A stretch of 64,000 nucleotides of DNA from Anastrepha obliqua (Eukaryota; Arthropoda; Insecta; Diptera; Tephritidae): NCBI RefSeq assembly GCF_027943255.1, contig NC_072897.1:38228044-38292043 (forward strand). Reading direction: 5' to 3'. The position numbers and the translations under genes were made by a program. The first letter of the stretch is position 1; every line of letters begins with the position of its first letter. The notes beneath the pieces were generated by a model. It saw nothing but the letters and a program-made list of their open reading frames with translations. It had not been told where the DNA came from and ran no database searches. This document shows positions 1-11,161 of this stretch, one piece after another.

Positions 1-420
1 CTAACCCCTACGATCATCTGGCACGCTTGAATGCCAAAGATCGTGCTGCGCATTAAAGTCACCTACAATCAATTGGTTTTCACCTCTGATGAGCGCACCT
101 ATATCATGCCGTGAAGGCATTAGACGCCTGCTGGCGGGAGCAACACGAGGCCACATACCGTGTGGTCCACTCCCTATGTATCTTAAGGCCTGAACAGGTG
201 TTAAGATGGCTCATCCCGTTGGACTTGTTGAACCTAACCGAGGTGGAGTTCGGGTGGAGCCGTTTATGGCAGACGCAGCAATAGAATACTTCTGGCCCAG
301 GGTTGGATTCAACTCAAGCCCTGAGAAGAAGTATTTGGAGCAAGGTTGCTGCGAGGAGTTGCTCCTGTGACTTAAGGGGTGGGGTGATATACTGTTCACT
401 AGACAGGGCTAGTTTACTGG
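1..420 (-). pseudogene. Non-LTR retrotransposon endonuclease fragment, cut by the window edge
   Basis: Read on the - strand, the first ~130 bases encode an apurinic-type endonuclease motif, LIVGDFNAQHDLWHS followed by DDRRG, the metal-binding GDFN block of non-LTR ORF2 proteins. Upstream sequence up to about 420 reads weakly as the preceding part of the same domain, with frame breaks. The rest of the element would lie left of the window. The motif differs from the GCDANAHN type of the neighbouring LOA/R1-like element, so this is a separate, probably Jockey/I-type insertion. The boundary with the neighbour (420-540) is not resolved. Confidence 0.6.
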
Positions 421-539
421 GGCGGCAGCCCTTGGTCGGGAAAAACCCGAGTCATTCCGGTAACCTAGAACCGTCTGCCATGGGAATGAGTACGATAGGT
501 CATTCCATTTAGGTGTGGATCCAGAAGGTCATTGTAGGG

Positions 540-2973
540 TTCAGACTCCAGGATTTAAACAAGAGTTGTTTTGTTGTTCAAAGGTTTTTCGTTGCCTTTG
601 TTATTACTGAGTTGAGGTGGGCCTCTTAAATAAGTTTTTTATCCAAGATAACTTCTAGATATTTAGCATCTTCCTTTAGTGGTAACTCTATCCCATTTAT
701 TCCTAGGAAGGGTATATTTAGAACCCTTTTTCTGGTAAATGGGATAATAGTATTTTTGGAAGGTTTGATTGATAATCCCTCTTTTCTACACCACTCCCAG
801 GTTATATTTAAGGCATCCTTAAGGTACTATCGCCCCTTGTGGACATCCTTTGGCGGCTGTTACACTTAGGGTAACTTGCCCCAGAGAGGCTGTGATTATC
901 CTTTGGTTTGGCATGTTGCTTACCCATTTAACTATTGCTCGGCTCCCCTATTGGAGAGTGTCAGTTCTGTTGCTCGAAAGTTCACGTTATCAAATGCACC
1001 CTCAATGTCCATAAAAGCACAGAGGGCTATTTCCTTTAGGTCAAGGGCCTGTTCTATATGGCGAACAAGTGTGTGCAGTGATGTGCAAATTGCAGTTTAT
1101 GGAGTGGAGTTATCAAGACAACCAACATAAAAAACGCTGATTGGCCTATAGGATTTGGGAGATTCAGGAAGCTTATTGCCTCCCTTTGGTAGGAATAATA
1201 CCTTGATCTCCCGCCAAATCTTAGGGACATTACCCAAACTAAGACTTGATCTGAATATATGTACCAGAATTTGTATTAATTTCACAGTGCCCTTGGAGAG
1301 CAGGGCTGGAAAAATACCATTTAGTCCGGGTTTGAACGAGTTGATTGCCCACTCTACCCTTTCGTGATTTACTATTCTATAGATAGTCAGATTTTTTGCC
1401 TTTAACAGAGTGTGCGATGGCACTCCTTGATCAGGCCACAGGTTGCGTTAAGCCTACACTCAGGAAGGTTAGTTCTAAGAAGAAGCTCTAGTGTTTCGTC
1501 GAAACTGCTTGTAAAAGTCCCATCCCATGTGTTATATTTCTTTGTATCATTGAATTTTGATCTTGCTAGTTGATGCAGGGAACTCTCTTTGTTTAGGTTT
1601 TTGTCTTGAGTGGGCTACTTTCATGGTATGAAGATATGATGGAGTCAGTCAGGTTTACAGCTGATGCATCCAATTGCTCTGTCGATATTATAGGAAGCAT
1701 GATTTTGGCTAGTTTAGATTCAAGGCACTCTGAGTAATTGCCCCAGTTGGTAGCCTTGGGACTTCTGTACAGCATAACACTCTTAACTTGACCTTTGATT
1801 TTAAAAATAATATGTTTATGATCAGATTTTGAGTACTCTTCAGTTGTTGGTCATATCAAGTGAGTGGTTAGTTGTGAGTGTTAAGTAAAGAACCTCTTGT
1901 CGTATAGCGTTTGCAAAATTCGGTTTTTTGCCCTTGTTTACAATAGCTACATTTGTTTGTATTAAGAACCCTAGGAGTAACTCACATCTTTTATTTGTGT
2001 CTGTACTCCTCTAGATTGTGTTGTGTGCATTTGCATCACATCCAATGATTAATATCTTGTAATGTACCTTGTAGTATTTCACGTCCCCTTGGAAATAGGT
2101 TAAGGCAATAACGACTTCTTACTTCTTTCTGTCAAAGTCCACTTCGACTAGTACTGTTGCCGTGTCGCCATCCATAAATTCATTAAATGGCAAATGATTA
2201 AAGTTGGAGTCTATAATAATCGCAGCCCTTGGATTGACTACGCCCACGTCATAGATTACTCTTGTGTTTTGTACTGTGAGGCCATATCAAAGGCCCTGCC
2301 AGGGCTCCTGTATAAGCCGCAAGTTGAAGTTACCCCTGGCAAACCTCATGCTAAGTTCGGCCGATGCGGCCTTCGCGATTTGGAGATTTGCATTGACGAG
2401 TGTAACCTTCAGCTAGAGGATCACTTGACTGAAACGGTAGTTTACCCATTCTTTGTACTCCATCAATCTGGCTGCTGATTTCTGGTCTACTGCTAGAACC
2501 AGTGTTACATTTGAGCCTCTTTCAACTCTTTTTAGTGTACGCCAGATGTCGAGGTGGAGGCCTTTATTTTGCTTCTGCATTGGGAAAGTACCCCACTGCG
2601 ATCCATGGTGATAGTTAGTGATAGCCGCTTTTATCAAGTCCGAAAAAGCGCCATTCTTATAATGCAAGACCATGTACCCTGCTTTGTAGTCTGCACCCAA
2701 AAATGTCGGTTTTATGGTCTCGTCTTTCTCCACCAGTATTTCCCCAAGAATAAAGTTCGGAATGGAGTCCATTTCCTCTGTTGTTAGGGGCGTATTGGGA
2801 TAGTCCCTTTGAGAGACGATTTTGTAGACGGTTAATCGTCTTTAGCCCGCTTCTTCGAGGTGTTGTCTGTTCCTAAGACCTATGTCGCTTTGGACCTGGC
2901 TTAATGGCATCTATCTTCTTTGCGGGCATGGGGAACAGAGCTTTAGCATATGCCTCCTCTCTGCTGAGCCTTT
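540..2973 (-). mobile_element. LOA/R1-like non-LTR retrotransposon, 3' part, decayed
   Basis: On the - strand this segment reads, in order, an ORF1 remnant (2772-2413), an endonuclease remnant with IIGCDANAHN near 2060-2020, a linker (1775-1593), a reverse transcriptase fragment (1423-1097, with the FLPKGG and SYRPIS blocks) and a thumb region near 780-600 with the NPSK and FTRKR blocks. Many stops and frameshifts make it a pseudogene. At 2974 it is interrupted by the I-like element and resumes at 10415. I see neither a complete RNase H domain nor the 3' tail, so the 3' end looks truncated near 540. Confidence 0.75.
2413..2772 (-). pseudogene. ORF1 remnant of the LOA/R1-like element (DUF4780-like)
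   Basis: A 119-residue open frame has the pattern of the DUF4780-type domain found in ORF1 of LOA-like elements: a long hydrophilic stretch, then a beta-strand-rich end reading NVTLVLAVDQKSAARLME and then YRFSQV. A related pattern is visible in the ORF1 remnant near 60640-60920. The domain is thought to resemble RNA-binding folds; its exact role is unknown. The frame is probably the C-terminal half of ORF1. The N-terminal half would be at 10448-10660, beyond the inserted I-like element. Assignment rests on motif resemblance only. Confidence 0.45.
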
Positions 2974-2984
2974 TTAAGGAGGTA
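2974..2984. repeat. Left 11-bp target site duplication of the I-like element
   Basis: TTAAGGAGGTA lies directly before the T-rich end of the I-like element and is repeated exactly at 10404-10414. Both copies sit in LOA/R1-like ORF1 sequence, so the inserted element and its host are both defined. Confidence 0.9.
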
Positions 2985-5900
2985 TTTATTTATTAGAAAT
3001 ATAATTATAAATAACTATATTACATTACGAAAGGCACTAGTAGCTAGGACTATCAACCTGAAATAATACTAATAGATTTTTTACTTATTTATAAAAAAAA
3101 TATTAGAATAAAAATTATTATGTGTAGGGAATTAATAAACAAAATTATAAAAGATAAATTAGTCCAATTTGATATATAAAATCATAAATATTCGACATAT
3201 TTTCTAGAGAAATCTCTTTCAGTAATTCGGAAGGTTTCCTGCCGTTAAAGATATTGTTTCTGCCATTGTTATACTTGGTGCAGTAGTCTATTATATGAAT
3301 AATGGACAGTGGACAGTTACATGCTGAGCAAATCGGGGCAGGCATTCCTTTTAGAAGGTGTTGGTGAGTAATATTTGTGTGTCCTAGCCGGAGTCGGGTA
3401 AAGATTTTTGTCTGCTGCAGTGTCGCTCCTGTTGGAATAATTGCTTTTAGTCGTTCTGGATTTATGGATTTGTAGCTGTGTTGGTATGTAAACCATTTCT
3501 CCCTTACGGTTGAGTGATAGATACTATCGATTATCCTTAGAATGTCGGATTTAACGAAGGTTTCGAACAGAATGTAGGGATATTGCTGACATTTTTCGCT
3601 GCTTTATCAGCGTTTTCGTTGCTAAGAATTCCGCTGAGCCCAGGGATCCACATAACTTTTATTTTTGCCTTTTGCTGGGACAATTTATTTCGAATATTGT
3701 CAATTAAAGGTTCTCTGCTGTTTGCGCTCGACAGAGCTGCGATGGCAGATTTACTGTCTGTGCAGATTATATATAATATTTTCCTTTAGTTGAGGAGGCG
3801 TGGTCAATGGCGAAGTTTATAGCAATCGCCTCGGTAGTAAATATCGAGTTGTGTGGGAATAGAAGACCAGTCCTAAGTATGCTTCCCTTATCACATACCA
3901 CAGCAAATGCAGTTGAGTCGGTTTCTTTAGAGCCGTCAGTGTAAATAAATTTCCAGCCTTTGGCATCTCAATAGTTCTTGATTTGAAAGAATAGCATTTG
4001 ATAAACAAGTTTAGAGGTGTTTTGTTTTGAATACATCAGTAGGCTGGTGATGAAAATGGATGGAGGAAGTTCCCAGGGTGGGAATCTCGATTGAAAAGTT
4101 AACATGGGCTTTATGGAAACGTTGAGTTTCGCGGTTTCTTCCACCGCTCTGTATATAGCTGATTCACGCTTCAATTTTGTGGTTCTTCTGATGACATTTT
4201 TCAAGTCATTGTTTATAATTGGGTTACTGGAACAATATATCCTTGGAATTAAACGAAGTGTATTATACCGTACTCTATCACTCATTTCGGGGAGTCCAGC
4301 TTGGGCTAAAATATTTTTTGTCGGGGATGTTGGAAAAGCTCGAAGACTTTTACGAACGGCTGAATGGTAGATTGCTGATATGTTCGCGAGGGTACCTTTT
4401 GAACACTGTCCATATATTGGTAGACCGTAATCAATGCAAGATATTTTTGATGATTTTGTTAGATTTATTAGAGAATTTTGGGTAACATTACTATATTTTG
4501 AAGCAAAGTATTTAATGAGATTTAATCTATTATTAAGTTTAAATTTAAGGTATTTACAATGTTCCTTAAAGCTAAGATTTTTATCAAAAATTATGCCTAA
4601 TATTTTCAGGTTAGTAACATTTTCTATTATAGGTCAAGCTAAAATTACAATAGGGTATTTTCTTACATATATGCAGAGTTTTGCACTTATTATATGATAA
4701 TAGCCTCCAGAAATAAGAGCCCAGAGAGATATATCATCAAGTAAATTATGGAATATGTTATTTATTTCGTTTAAGTTGTTTCTCTTTGAAAATATTAACA
4801 CATCATCAGCATAAATAGAGTGTTTGACGTTGTATTTTTCAATAATGTTGCTTATATCATCAAATGCAATAATAAAAAATATCACTGATAGGGGAGAACC
4901 CTGTGCTGTTCCATTGTACAGAGGTACTCTACCAGAGTATTTATAGTTGACTTTAGTTCGAAAAGTGCGGTTTGTTAAAAAGCTTTTTACGAAGTTGAAT
5001 ATCTTTTGGCCAATGCTCCATTTTTTAAGTTGTTATTGAAACAACAACAACATGTATGCCGATTCTATCAAACGCTTTTTCAAAGACGAGACCCAGTACA
5101 GTGACATGGTTTCGGCTGGAAATAGCGGTTGACAAGTAATGATCAAAATATAATAGTACATCTGAAGTACTTTGCCCAGATTTAAATGCTACTTGATTAG
5201 GAGATAAAAGTTTTTTCCTTAGCGCAAACCACATGATGCGTTTTGCAACAATTTTTTCTAACGTTTTACTGAGGCAAGAGAGAAGAGAAATTGGTCGGTA
5301 GCTATTGACGTCAGCTTTTGGTTTATTAGGCTTTAAAACTGGCATAATGTCGGCGTTTTTCCAGTTTTGTGGAAATATCCCCTGGACGAAAATATTATTA
5401 TAGAGCCTGAGCAGTCTGCTTATTAGATCAAATGAAGCGTTTTTCAATATAATGTAACATATTCTATCATGTCCAGGGGTTTTTCCTTTAGCAGACCGTA
5501 GGGCTTTCTTAAGTTCTACAAAAGTAATCGGTTTTTCTAAGAGAACAGCTTCTTTGGAAATAGAATTAAGGGGGATAATCAGGTCCACTAAGGGCCATGT
5601 TTTTTTCGGATATGAATTCTTGATCAAAGTTGGTGTCACTAGAAAATGCAGACCAAACTGAGGAGAAGTTATTGGCAATTTCTTTACTTTCAGTAATTAT
5701 AACTGAAACTTTGTTTTGTTTGTGGGAACCGGAAATCAGCCTAATACTGTGCCAGACATCTTTTGGGTTAGTGCTGGGGTTGATTGAATCAGTTAGGTTT
5801 GCAAAGCACTTTCTCTTAGCCAATTTGGAGTTGTATCTGAAGGTAGCATTTGCCTTTTTATAGGCTATTAAATTATATTCATTTTGTTGCCTTTTATATT

Positions 5901-6622
5901 TAGCCCAGGCGTTTTGTTTATTATGCCTTAAGTTTGCTAACTCGTTATTCCACCACGGAACCGATGGTTTGAGTAGTCTATTTTTTATTTGAGGTATATG
6001 GAGGTGGGATGCAGCACGTAGGATCTTTTTAATATTTGCTGCTTCTTTATTGATGTTGTCGGAAGTAGGAATTTTTAAACATAGATCATCGCAGGTCTTT
6101 TGGAACTTTGGCCAGTTGGCCTTGTCGGTAATGAACCTAGGTGGTTTCCTTATTCTGTCGTTGTTGTGGTTAGATTCTATTGATATAATAATTGGAAAGT
6201 GATCACTTCCATAGGGATTATTTAAAATTTTCCATGAGCATTTCGCAGCTAAATTAGGGCTACAAAGAGAAATGTCTATATTGGTGAAAGTTTTGTGCGT
6301 TGAGAAGTGGGTGGAAGACCCGTCATTCAGAACGATTAGGTTTGAGGCAAGAAGTACGTCTTCAATAATTTTTCCTCTTTGGTTAACAGTATCAGAGCCC
6401 CAGAGAGGGATCCAACTGTTAAAATCCCCTAATAACAAAATTGGTGTTGATATGCTCGTAAGGACAGAAAGGAGTTCGCTTGAATTAAAATTTTGATCGG
6501 GTGGTATATACAGTAGGTTCTGTTTTTATGCGGCTTTTTGAAGTGAAAACTTCTTTAGAATCGTTGGGAGTGATTTGAGAAAAAGTGAAACGAAAAAAGC
6601 GACACCCTTGGCTACGAATATT

Positions 6623-7214
6623 ACATATAAACGAAGCGACGAACTAAATAACTTTTAGGCCAGCGCCGACAGCATGGCGCGATAGCCGAGCGGCTAGCAA
6701 TGTGAGCTTCCGATCCAAAATTCTTGGTTCGAATCACAAGAAAAAAAATTTTTTTATACAGTTATTTTATTTTATTTTATGATATGTTTATGAGGAGCTT
6801 TTTTTCATGGCAGAAATACACTCGGTGTTTTGCCATTGCCTGCTGAGGGGTGAGCGCTATTAGAAAAATAGTTTTCCTTAATTTTGGTGTTTTCACCGAG
6901 ATTCGAACTGACGTTCTCTCTGTGAATTCTGAATAGTAGTCACGCACCAACCCATTCGGCTACGGCGTTTGTTTAATTTTACTGATGCAAAAATGAGGAA
7001 AAATATATGAATAAAGTTTGCTTACTGTTTACACATTTTCCAAAGCTGACGGAGAACCAAAAAAAAAAAGTCGATTTTCAAACAAATACGAGTGCATATG
7101 TGTAATTGTGTTAGAGTTTCGGTCACGCCCCAGCAAAACCTGCGTGCATATGTGTTTGTAACATTCAAAAAAATGTAATTGTGTTAGAGTTTCGGTCACG
7201 CAGGTTTTGCTGGG
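6623..7214 (-). repeat. Truncated copy of the ~880-bp CCCAGCAA repeat
   Basis: From about 6640 this matches the copy at 40628-41502 in the same orientation: a tRNA-like module with A box TAGCCGAGCGG and B box GGTTCGAATCA (6672-6740), a SINE-head module in reverse (about 6895-6970), and the end GGTTTTGCTGGG at 7203-7214. The CCCAGCAAGAAG end is missing. A short internal inverted piece carries a second CCCAGCAAAACC at about 7129. It lies inside the pogo-like element. Confidence 0.7.
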
Positions 7215-7288
7215 GACGCTCATAATAGCAACCGCGTGTGTATTTTTATATTCGTAAATATTTTCATTTTTAAATATTTACCGCAATT

Positions 7289-7689
7289 ATGCCGAAAAAT
7301 AATACAGAAAAGTGTCGTGAGTATCGACAGAAAAAAAATCAATAAATAGCATCACGGAATTCATTCACGAAAATTTAATAAAGTATACACCAGAAGTATC
7401 GCGGATACTTAGAAAAGATTACAATAAAGTTCCAATGATTTTAAGTGGCGATTTTAACGTAAATTTTGCATTGGACACAGCGGTTCCTGTAATTGACGTT
7501 CTCAATACAACATTCAATTTAAAAATGTGTAACAATCGCACTGAATCGACAACACGATCAAAAACAACCATTGACGCGGTATTTCAAAGATATGTTGACA
7601 ACATCGAAACCAAAGCATTTGTATCATATTTTATCTATCATAAGCCACTCATATCATTTGTTGAAATTGAAAACATTGAGGATGAATAA
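7289..7689 (+). pseudogene. Helitron-type endonuclease fragment
   Basis: A short frame starts at 7289 (MPKNNTEKCREYRQKK), resembling the usual start of Helitron Rep/helicase polyproteins, and stops at once. From about 7359 another frame reads through MILSGDFNVNF, NNRTESTTRSKTTIDAVF and SYFIYHKPLIS, ending at 7689. That pattern is an endonuclease/phosphatase domain often seen with PIF1-like Helitron genes in insects. The two ends without the middle suggest an internally deleted Helitron copy. A perfect 7-bp hairpin (GTCTAAC/GTTAGAC) followed by CTGG near 7815 could be a Helitron 3' end; this is inference. Confidence 0.6.
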
Positions 7690-8892
7690 TAATAAAATGA
7701 AGAAAATAAAATATGAACTTTATAGCAATATTATAATGAACCTATAATTATCCCGCTCCTTATGCTGCTTTCGTCTCTCTCAGTTTGTTTTACGGAAGGT
7801 TTCACTTCTATCGCGTCTAACCGTTAGACTGGTATTTTTTTTATGCGGTTTTGAAATAGTGCAGTTTTTTTTTAAATTACAAAATGCATGTCGACCTATC
7901 GGGAATTGTACATATGAACAAGATTCTAAACCAGCTAAGCAAAAACTCATCACAGATTACATCAGAAATGCTAACCCTACAAGTATGGAACCGCCTGCAT
8001 CACCATCCTGATCAGACGTGTACATTTCCTCAAGTGACGAAAGTGATTTTACGCCAAATCCTAAACGAACGCGCAACATGCGGGTATTGTCTGATTCTAT
8101 TTCTGAATTAAATTTATTTTTCGATTCTGACGTTTCTTAAATAAAGATATAACTTTCAAAAATACAATATTTTGTTTGTGCGATTTTATTTAATTATTTC
8201 AGATTCATGCGGTCTATGGAACGTATCTATAGTTATAATATGGGGCTAGTGCCCTTTTTTATGCGATTTTATTACATTATTTCAGATTTATGCGGTTTTA
8301 GCACTTTTGAAACGTATCTATAGTTTTACTATAGAACTAGTAGCTTTTTTTATGCTGTTTTTTTTATGCTGTTTCTTGCGGAACGTATCTACCGCATAAA
8401 AACAGAACCTACTGTACATTGAAATTATGGTAATTTTAAACCCAATGTTTATTTCTATTGCAATTGTTGAAATGTTCGATGTGACATCTAATTTTGCCTG
8501 CGGGATATCCTCTTCAATTAACACGCATATTCCTTGTTTATTACTAGTGTTAATGGGTAAATTGTGATAATATCCACAAAATGATTTGGGTGGTGTAAGA
8601 GAGTTCCCATAATGTAAATGGGTTTCTTGTAATGCAATAATTGCCGGATTATATTCATTTAACAAGAGTTGCAATTCATGGTAATTATTCCAATAGCCTT
8701 TGATATTCCATTGTAGTACTTTAGTCATGATTAAATAAACAAAATGTGGCAAAGAGAGAATGGATAGAAAGAGTGTATGAACGAAAACAACAAAAAGTTA
8801 ATCTGTAGGGTATATATGTAAGTAGTGTCTTGTTTTTGCTTTGTGAATTAGTTGATCAATAATTGTTAATTTACATCTTATGCTTTGCATTT

Positions 8893-10190
8893 TTATTCTT
8901 TGTCTGATAACATTGTGGAGTCATCAGCAGGGGGTAAAAAGTTGATATGAGAGTAAGCGTTCATTTCACCTGGGTTGGTGATATGAGAAAAGTGAAGAGA
9001 GTAGTTTGAAGGTAAATGTAGATAATTTTCTATATTGGTGTTAGTGTTCAAAAAGGAATGTTGTAAATTAATATCAATAGCTTGGTTGTTGTTATGAACT
9101 TGCGATTGGGTGGGTATCGAATGTGAAGTGAGAGATTGCATAAAAGATTGAGAGTTTTTAATAAGCTGTGAATTGGATTGTGGAATGCAGATCTCCTGCA
9201 TTTGTGGCGTTGGAGTGTCAAATTGTTCGCTGACAATAGTCTTATTTTGTGGTTGAATGTTGTTTAGTTCAATATTATTATTTGGATTAAAAACAATGGA
9301 AGCAAATGAAGGAGAATTTTCAGAGAGATTTGGAGTGATTGTTTTGTGTGTTTTTATGGCTTCTCGCATAGTGCACTTTTGAGTTACCTTTATTTTTTAA
9401 ATTTATTTTGCTTCAATGAACTTTTCGCACTTGTTGGAGGAAGCAGGGTGTTCAGAGGAGCAGTTTGCACATTGCGTGCGCTTACATGCTTCGGGCGAGT
9501 GAGGGGGCAAGTTACAATTTTCACATGCTGGTGAACGTTTGCAGAATTTGACTGTATGTCCGAGCAATTGACAGCTCTTGCAGCCCATGGGGTTAGGAAT
9601 GTATTGCCTAACACGAATATTACGCCAAGCAATGTCCATCTTTTCGGCGGTATGGAATAGGTGGAATGTAAGTAATATAAAGCCAGTAGGAAATATTTTT
9701 TCATTGCTACCTTTTCTTTGGAATTTATAAACAGCGACCTCTCCTTGGGGGCTAAGTTCACTCACAATTTCTTCATCTGGTACATTGATTAGGAATGGTG
9801 CATATACTGTTCCTTTACTGTAGTTAAGATTTTCGTGATATTTTACTTTTACACGACATATGCCGGGGAGTTCTTTTAAGGAGATAAATCTTTCAGCAAT
9901 GCTTTTGTTGTTCACTAATAATAAAATGTTACCAGAGTTCTGATACTGTTTGGAATTCTTTACTCACAGCACGAATAGATTTATGAACCGTAAAGCAAGA
10001 GTAGTAGATAAAGGCTTATTTTTGTCAACAGATTCCAAGACTATAAATTTAGGATTTGCTTTATTGGTAGATGGAAGCTCAGGGAAACTAATGAAAGGGG
10101 TATTCAGAGATGTTTTTTTTGTTATTGTTTTTCACTCTTTTTTTATTGTTGTGCTATCGGCTAGCAATGCGAACCGATTAGCGCCAATTA
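8893..10190 (-). pseudogene. I-like ORF1, gag-like nucleic-acid-binding protein (with stops)
   Basis: ORF1 proteins of I elements coat the RNA intermediate. The frame begins near 10190 (MAPGPPLIGANRFALLAD) and the same reading frame continues to 8893, interrupted by a few in-frame stops near 10132, 9950 and 9405. The longest piece, 9915-9403, ends in three cysteine knuckles: GCKSCQLLGHTVKFC, ACENCNLPPHSPEAC and QCANCSSEHPASSNKC. This is the usual arrangement for this family. The terminal piece 9369-8893 is Asn/Gln-rich, as in other I-type ORF1 tails. The frame is conserved but the stops mean it is inactive. Confidence 0.85.
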
Positions 10191-10403
10191 GCGGTGGCCC
10201 GGGGGCCATGGTTTCAACACTTAACCAAAGGTGTAGTTTAATTAGATATTGGCAATGTATGTAAATGAACGAAATCAATTGATGGAAAAAAAGAATGTCC
10301 AAATCGAAAGCCACGTGGGCTATGCAGATGGCGAAAAAGTCAGAAAACACACAAAACGAAAGAATGAACCGCTCGCTATGAGTGATAGTCGGGGACTGCC
10401 GCA

Positions 10404-10414
10404 TTAAGGAGGTA
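10404..10414. repeat. Right 11-bp target site duplication of the I-like element
   Basis: TTAAGGAGGTA, identical to 2974-2984. Confidence 0.9.
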
Positions 10415-11040
10415 ACTGAGCCTCTTTTTGCCTGCCCCGCTCAGTTTTTAGGGTTCTTCGACTGTATTTGTGCCGATGGTGTGTTGTTTAGGAATTTCAG
10501 TTGTTGAGGTCATACCTAAACTGTTTTCCTGAAGCATTTCTGTCTCTGAGGTCCCGTCTTTGGGATTTTGAGTGACAACTCTTTGGCTCGCTGTGTTCCT
10601 TTTGGTCCCACAAGAAAAGGACAAAGGTTGATACTCTGCGGCAGTGCCCCAGTAGCGCATTAAGGCACTTATTGAAATGGAGGACTTGAATTGGGAATTT
10701 GTTTAGAGTTTACTCTCCTGGTCACATTTATATAGCCGCTTGCTACAAGACAGACGCCCGATTTGGTCCACGGGTGGTATTTTACTTACCACCTACCCTG
10801 CATATCTGCCGAGCATTTCCCTATCCGCCACTTGGGAACGCGGTGAAAGTTGCATTCTTGAGCCCTATATCGATGAAAAGATGCAAAATACTACTAGATG
10901 ATCATATAACAATGAAGGCCACGATGATTTCCAAGGGCTCAGAGTCCTCTAAAGTTCCTTTCGAAAGTATAATTAAAAGACATCGTCATAATCCAGGAAA
11001 GATATACAATATATCTTAAAGTTGCAGTGCCCTATCCCCA
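10415..11040 (-). mobile_element. LOA/R1-like element, 5' part (ORF1 start and leader)
   Basis: This is the continuation of the element at 540-2973 after removal of the I-like insertion. A 70-residue - strand frame at 10660-10448 (polar, Ser/Thr-rich) is the likely ORF1 N-terminus. The stretch near 10800-10860 (CTATCCGCCACTTGGGAA) resembles 61270-61300 (CTATCCACCACCTGGGAA) at the 5' side of another LOA-like element. That supports a shared leader. The exact 5' end is not resolved; about 120 bases up to the mariner at 11167 show nothing recognisable. Confidence 0.5.
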
Positions 11041-11161
11041 AAACCATAGTAATAATATACAGTTCTGGACAGGTACTCGCTCAAAGTAGACGCATCTGTT
11101 TCTCTCAGCTTTCTGTTGACTTGATTCTTGTTGTTTAACAAATGCGTATGTACTTAGTTTT

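Larger units (their letters stand above)
6511..8414. mobile_element. Pogo-like TA-flanked DNA transposon, non-autonomous, inserted in I-like ORF2
   Basis: Perfect 23-bp terminal inverted repeats start CAGTAGGTTCTG (6511-6533 and 8392-8414). TA lies on both sides (6509-6510 and 8415-8416). A CAGT start and TA duplication fit the pogo/Tigger branch of Tc1/mariner. Removing it rejoins the I-like endonuclease exactly. No full transposase is visible. An acidic, Ser-rich stretch at about 7986-8140 with one internal stop could be a transposase tail, but this is weak. The interior carries a truncated tRNA-like repeat (6623-7214) and a Helitron endonuclease fragment (7289-7689). Near the right end, TTTTTTATG-type motifs are repeated several times. 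Confidence 0.85.
3145..8752 (-). pseudogene. I-like ORF2: endonuclease, reverse transcriptase, RNase H (broken)
   Basis: ORF2 would nick the target and reverse-transcribe the element RNA. Visible from 8752 downward are the endonuclease start (VLQWNIKGYW, LQETHLH), a break by the pogo-like insertion at 8414/6511, then LLLGDFNSWIPLWGSD near 6438 and GSDHFPI near 6210. Reverse transcriptase blocks are PGHDRICY, SYRPISLLS, FEKAFD (near 5080) and the catalytic YADDVLIF (near 4800). RNase H reads FIYTDGSKETDSTAFAVV at about 3950-3900. A C-terminal CSACNCP cysteine cluster ends at 3145. A frameshift lies near 5660, and sequence between the FEKAFD and YADD blocks is partly scrambled. The RNase H supports I-clade placement. 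Confidence 0.85.
2985..10403 (-). mobile_element. Full-length I-like non-LTR retrotransposon with a nested DNA transposon
   Basis: The - strand element begins at 10403 and ends at 2985 in a TAA-type repeat, as I elements do. It is bounded by an exact 11-bp duplication. Subtracting the 1904-bp pogo-like insertion leaves about 5.5 kb, close to the ~5.4 kb of the Drosophila I factor. Order: ORF1 with cysteine knuckles (about 10190-8893), then ORF2 with endonuclease (8752 on, split by the insertion), reverse transcriptase (about 5700-4640), RNase H (about 3960-3580) and a C-terminal cysteine motif (3345-3145). Several stops and frameshifts are present, so it is not autonomous now. Confidence 0.9.
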
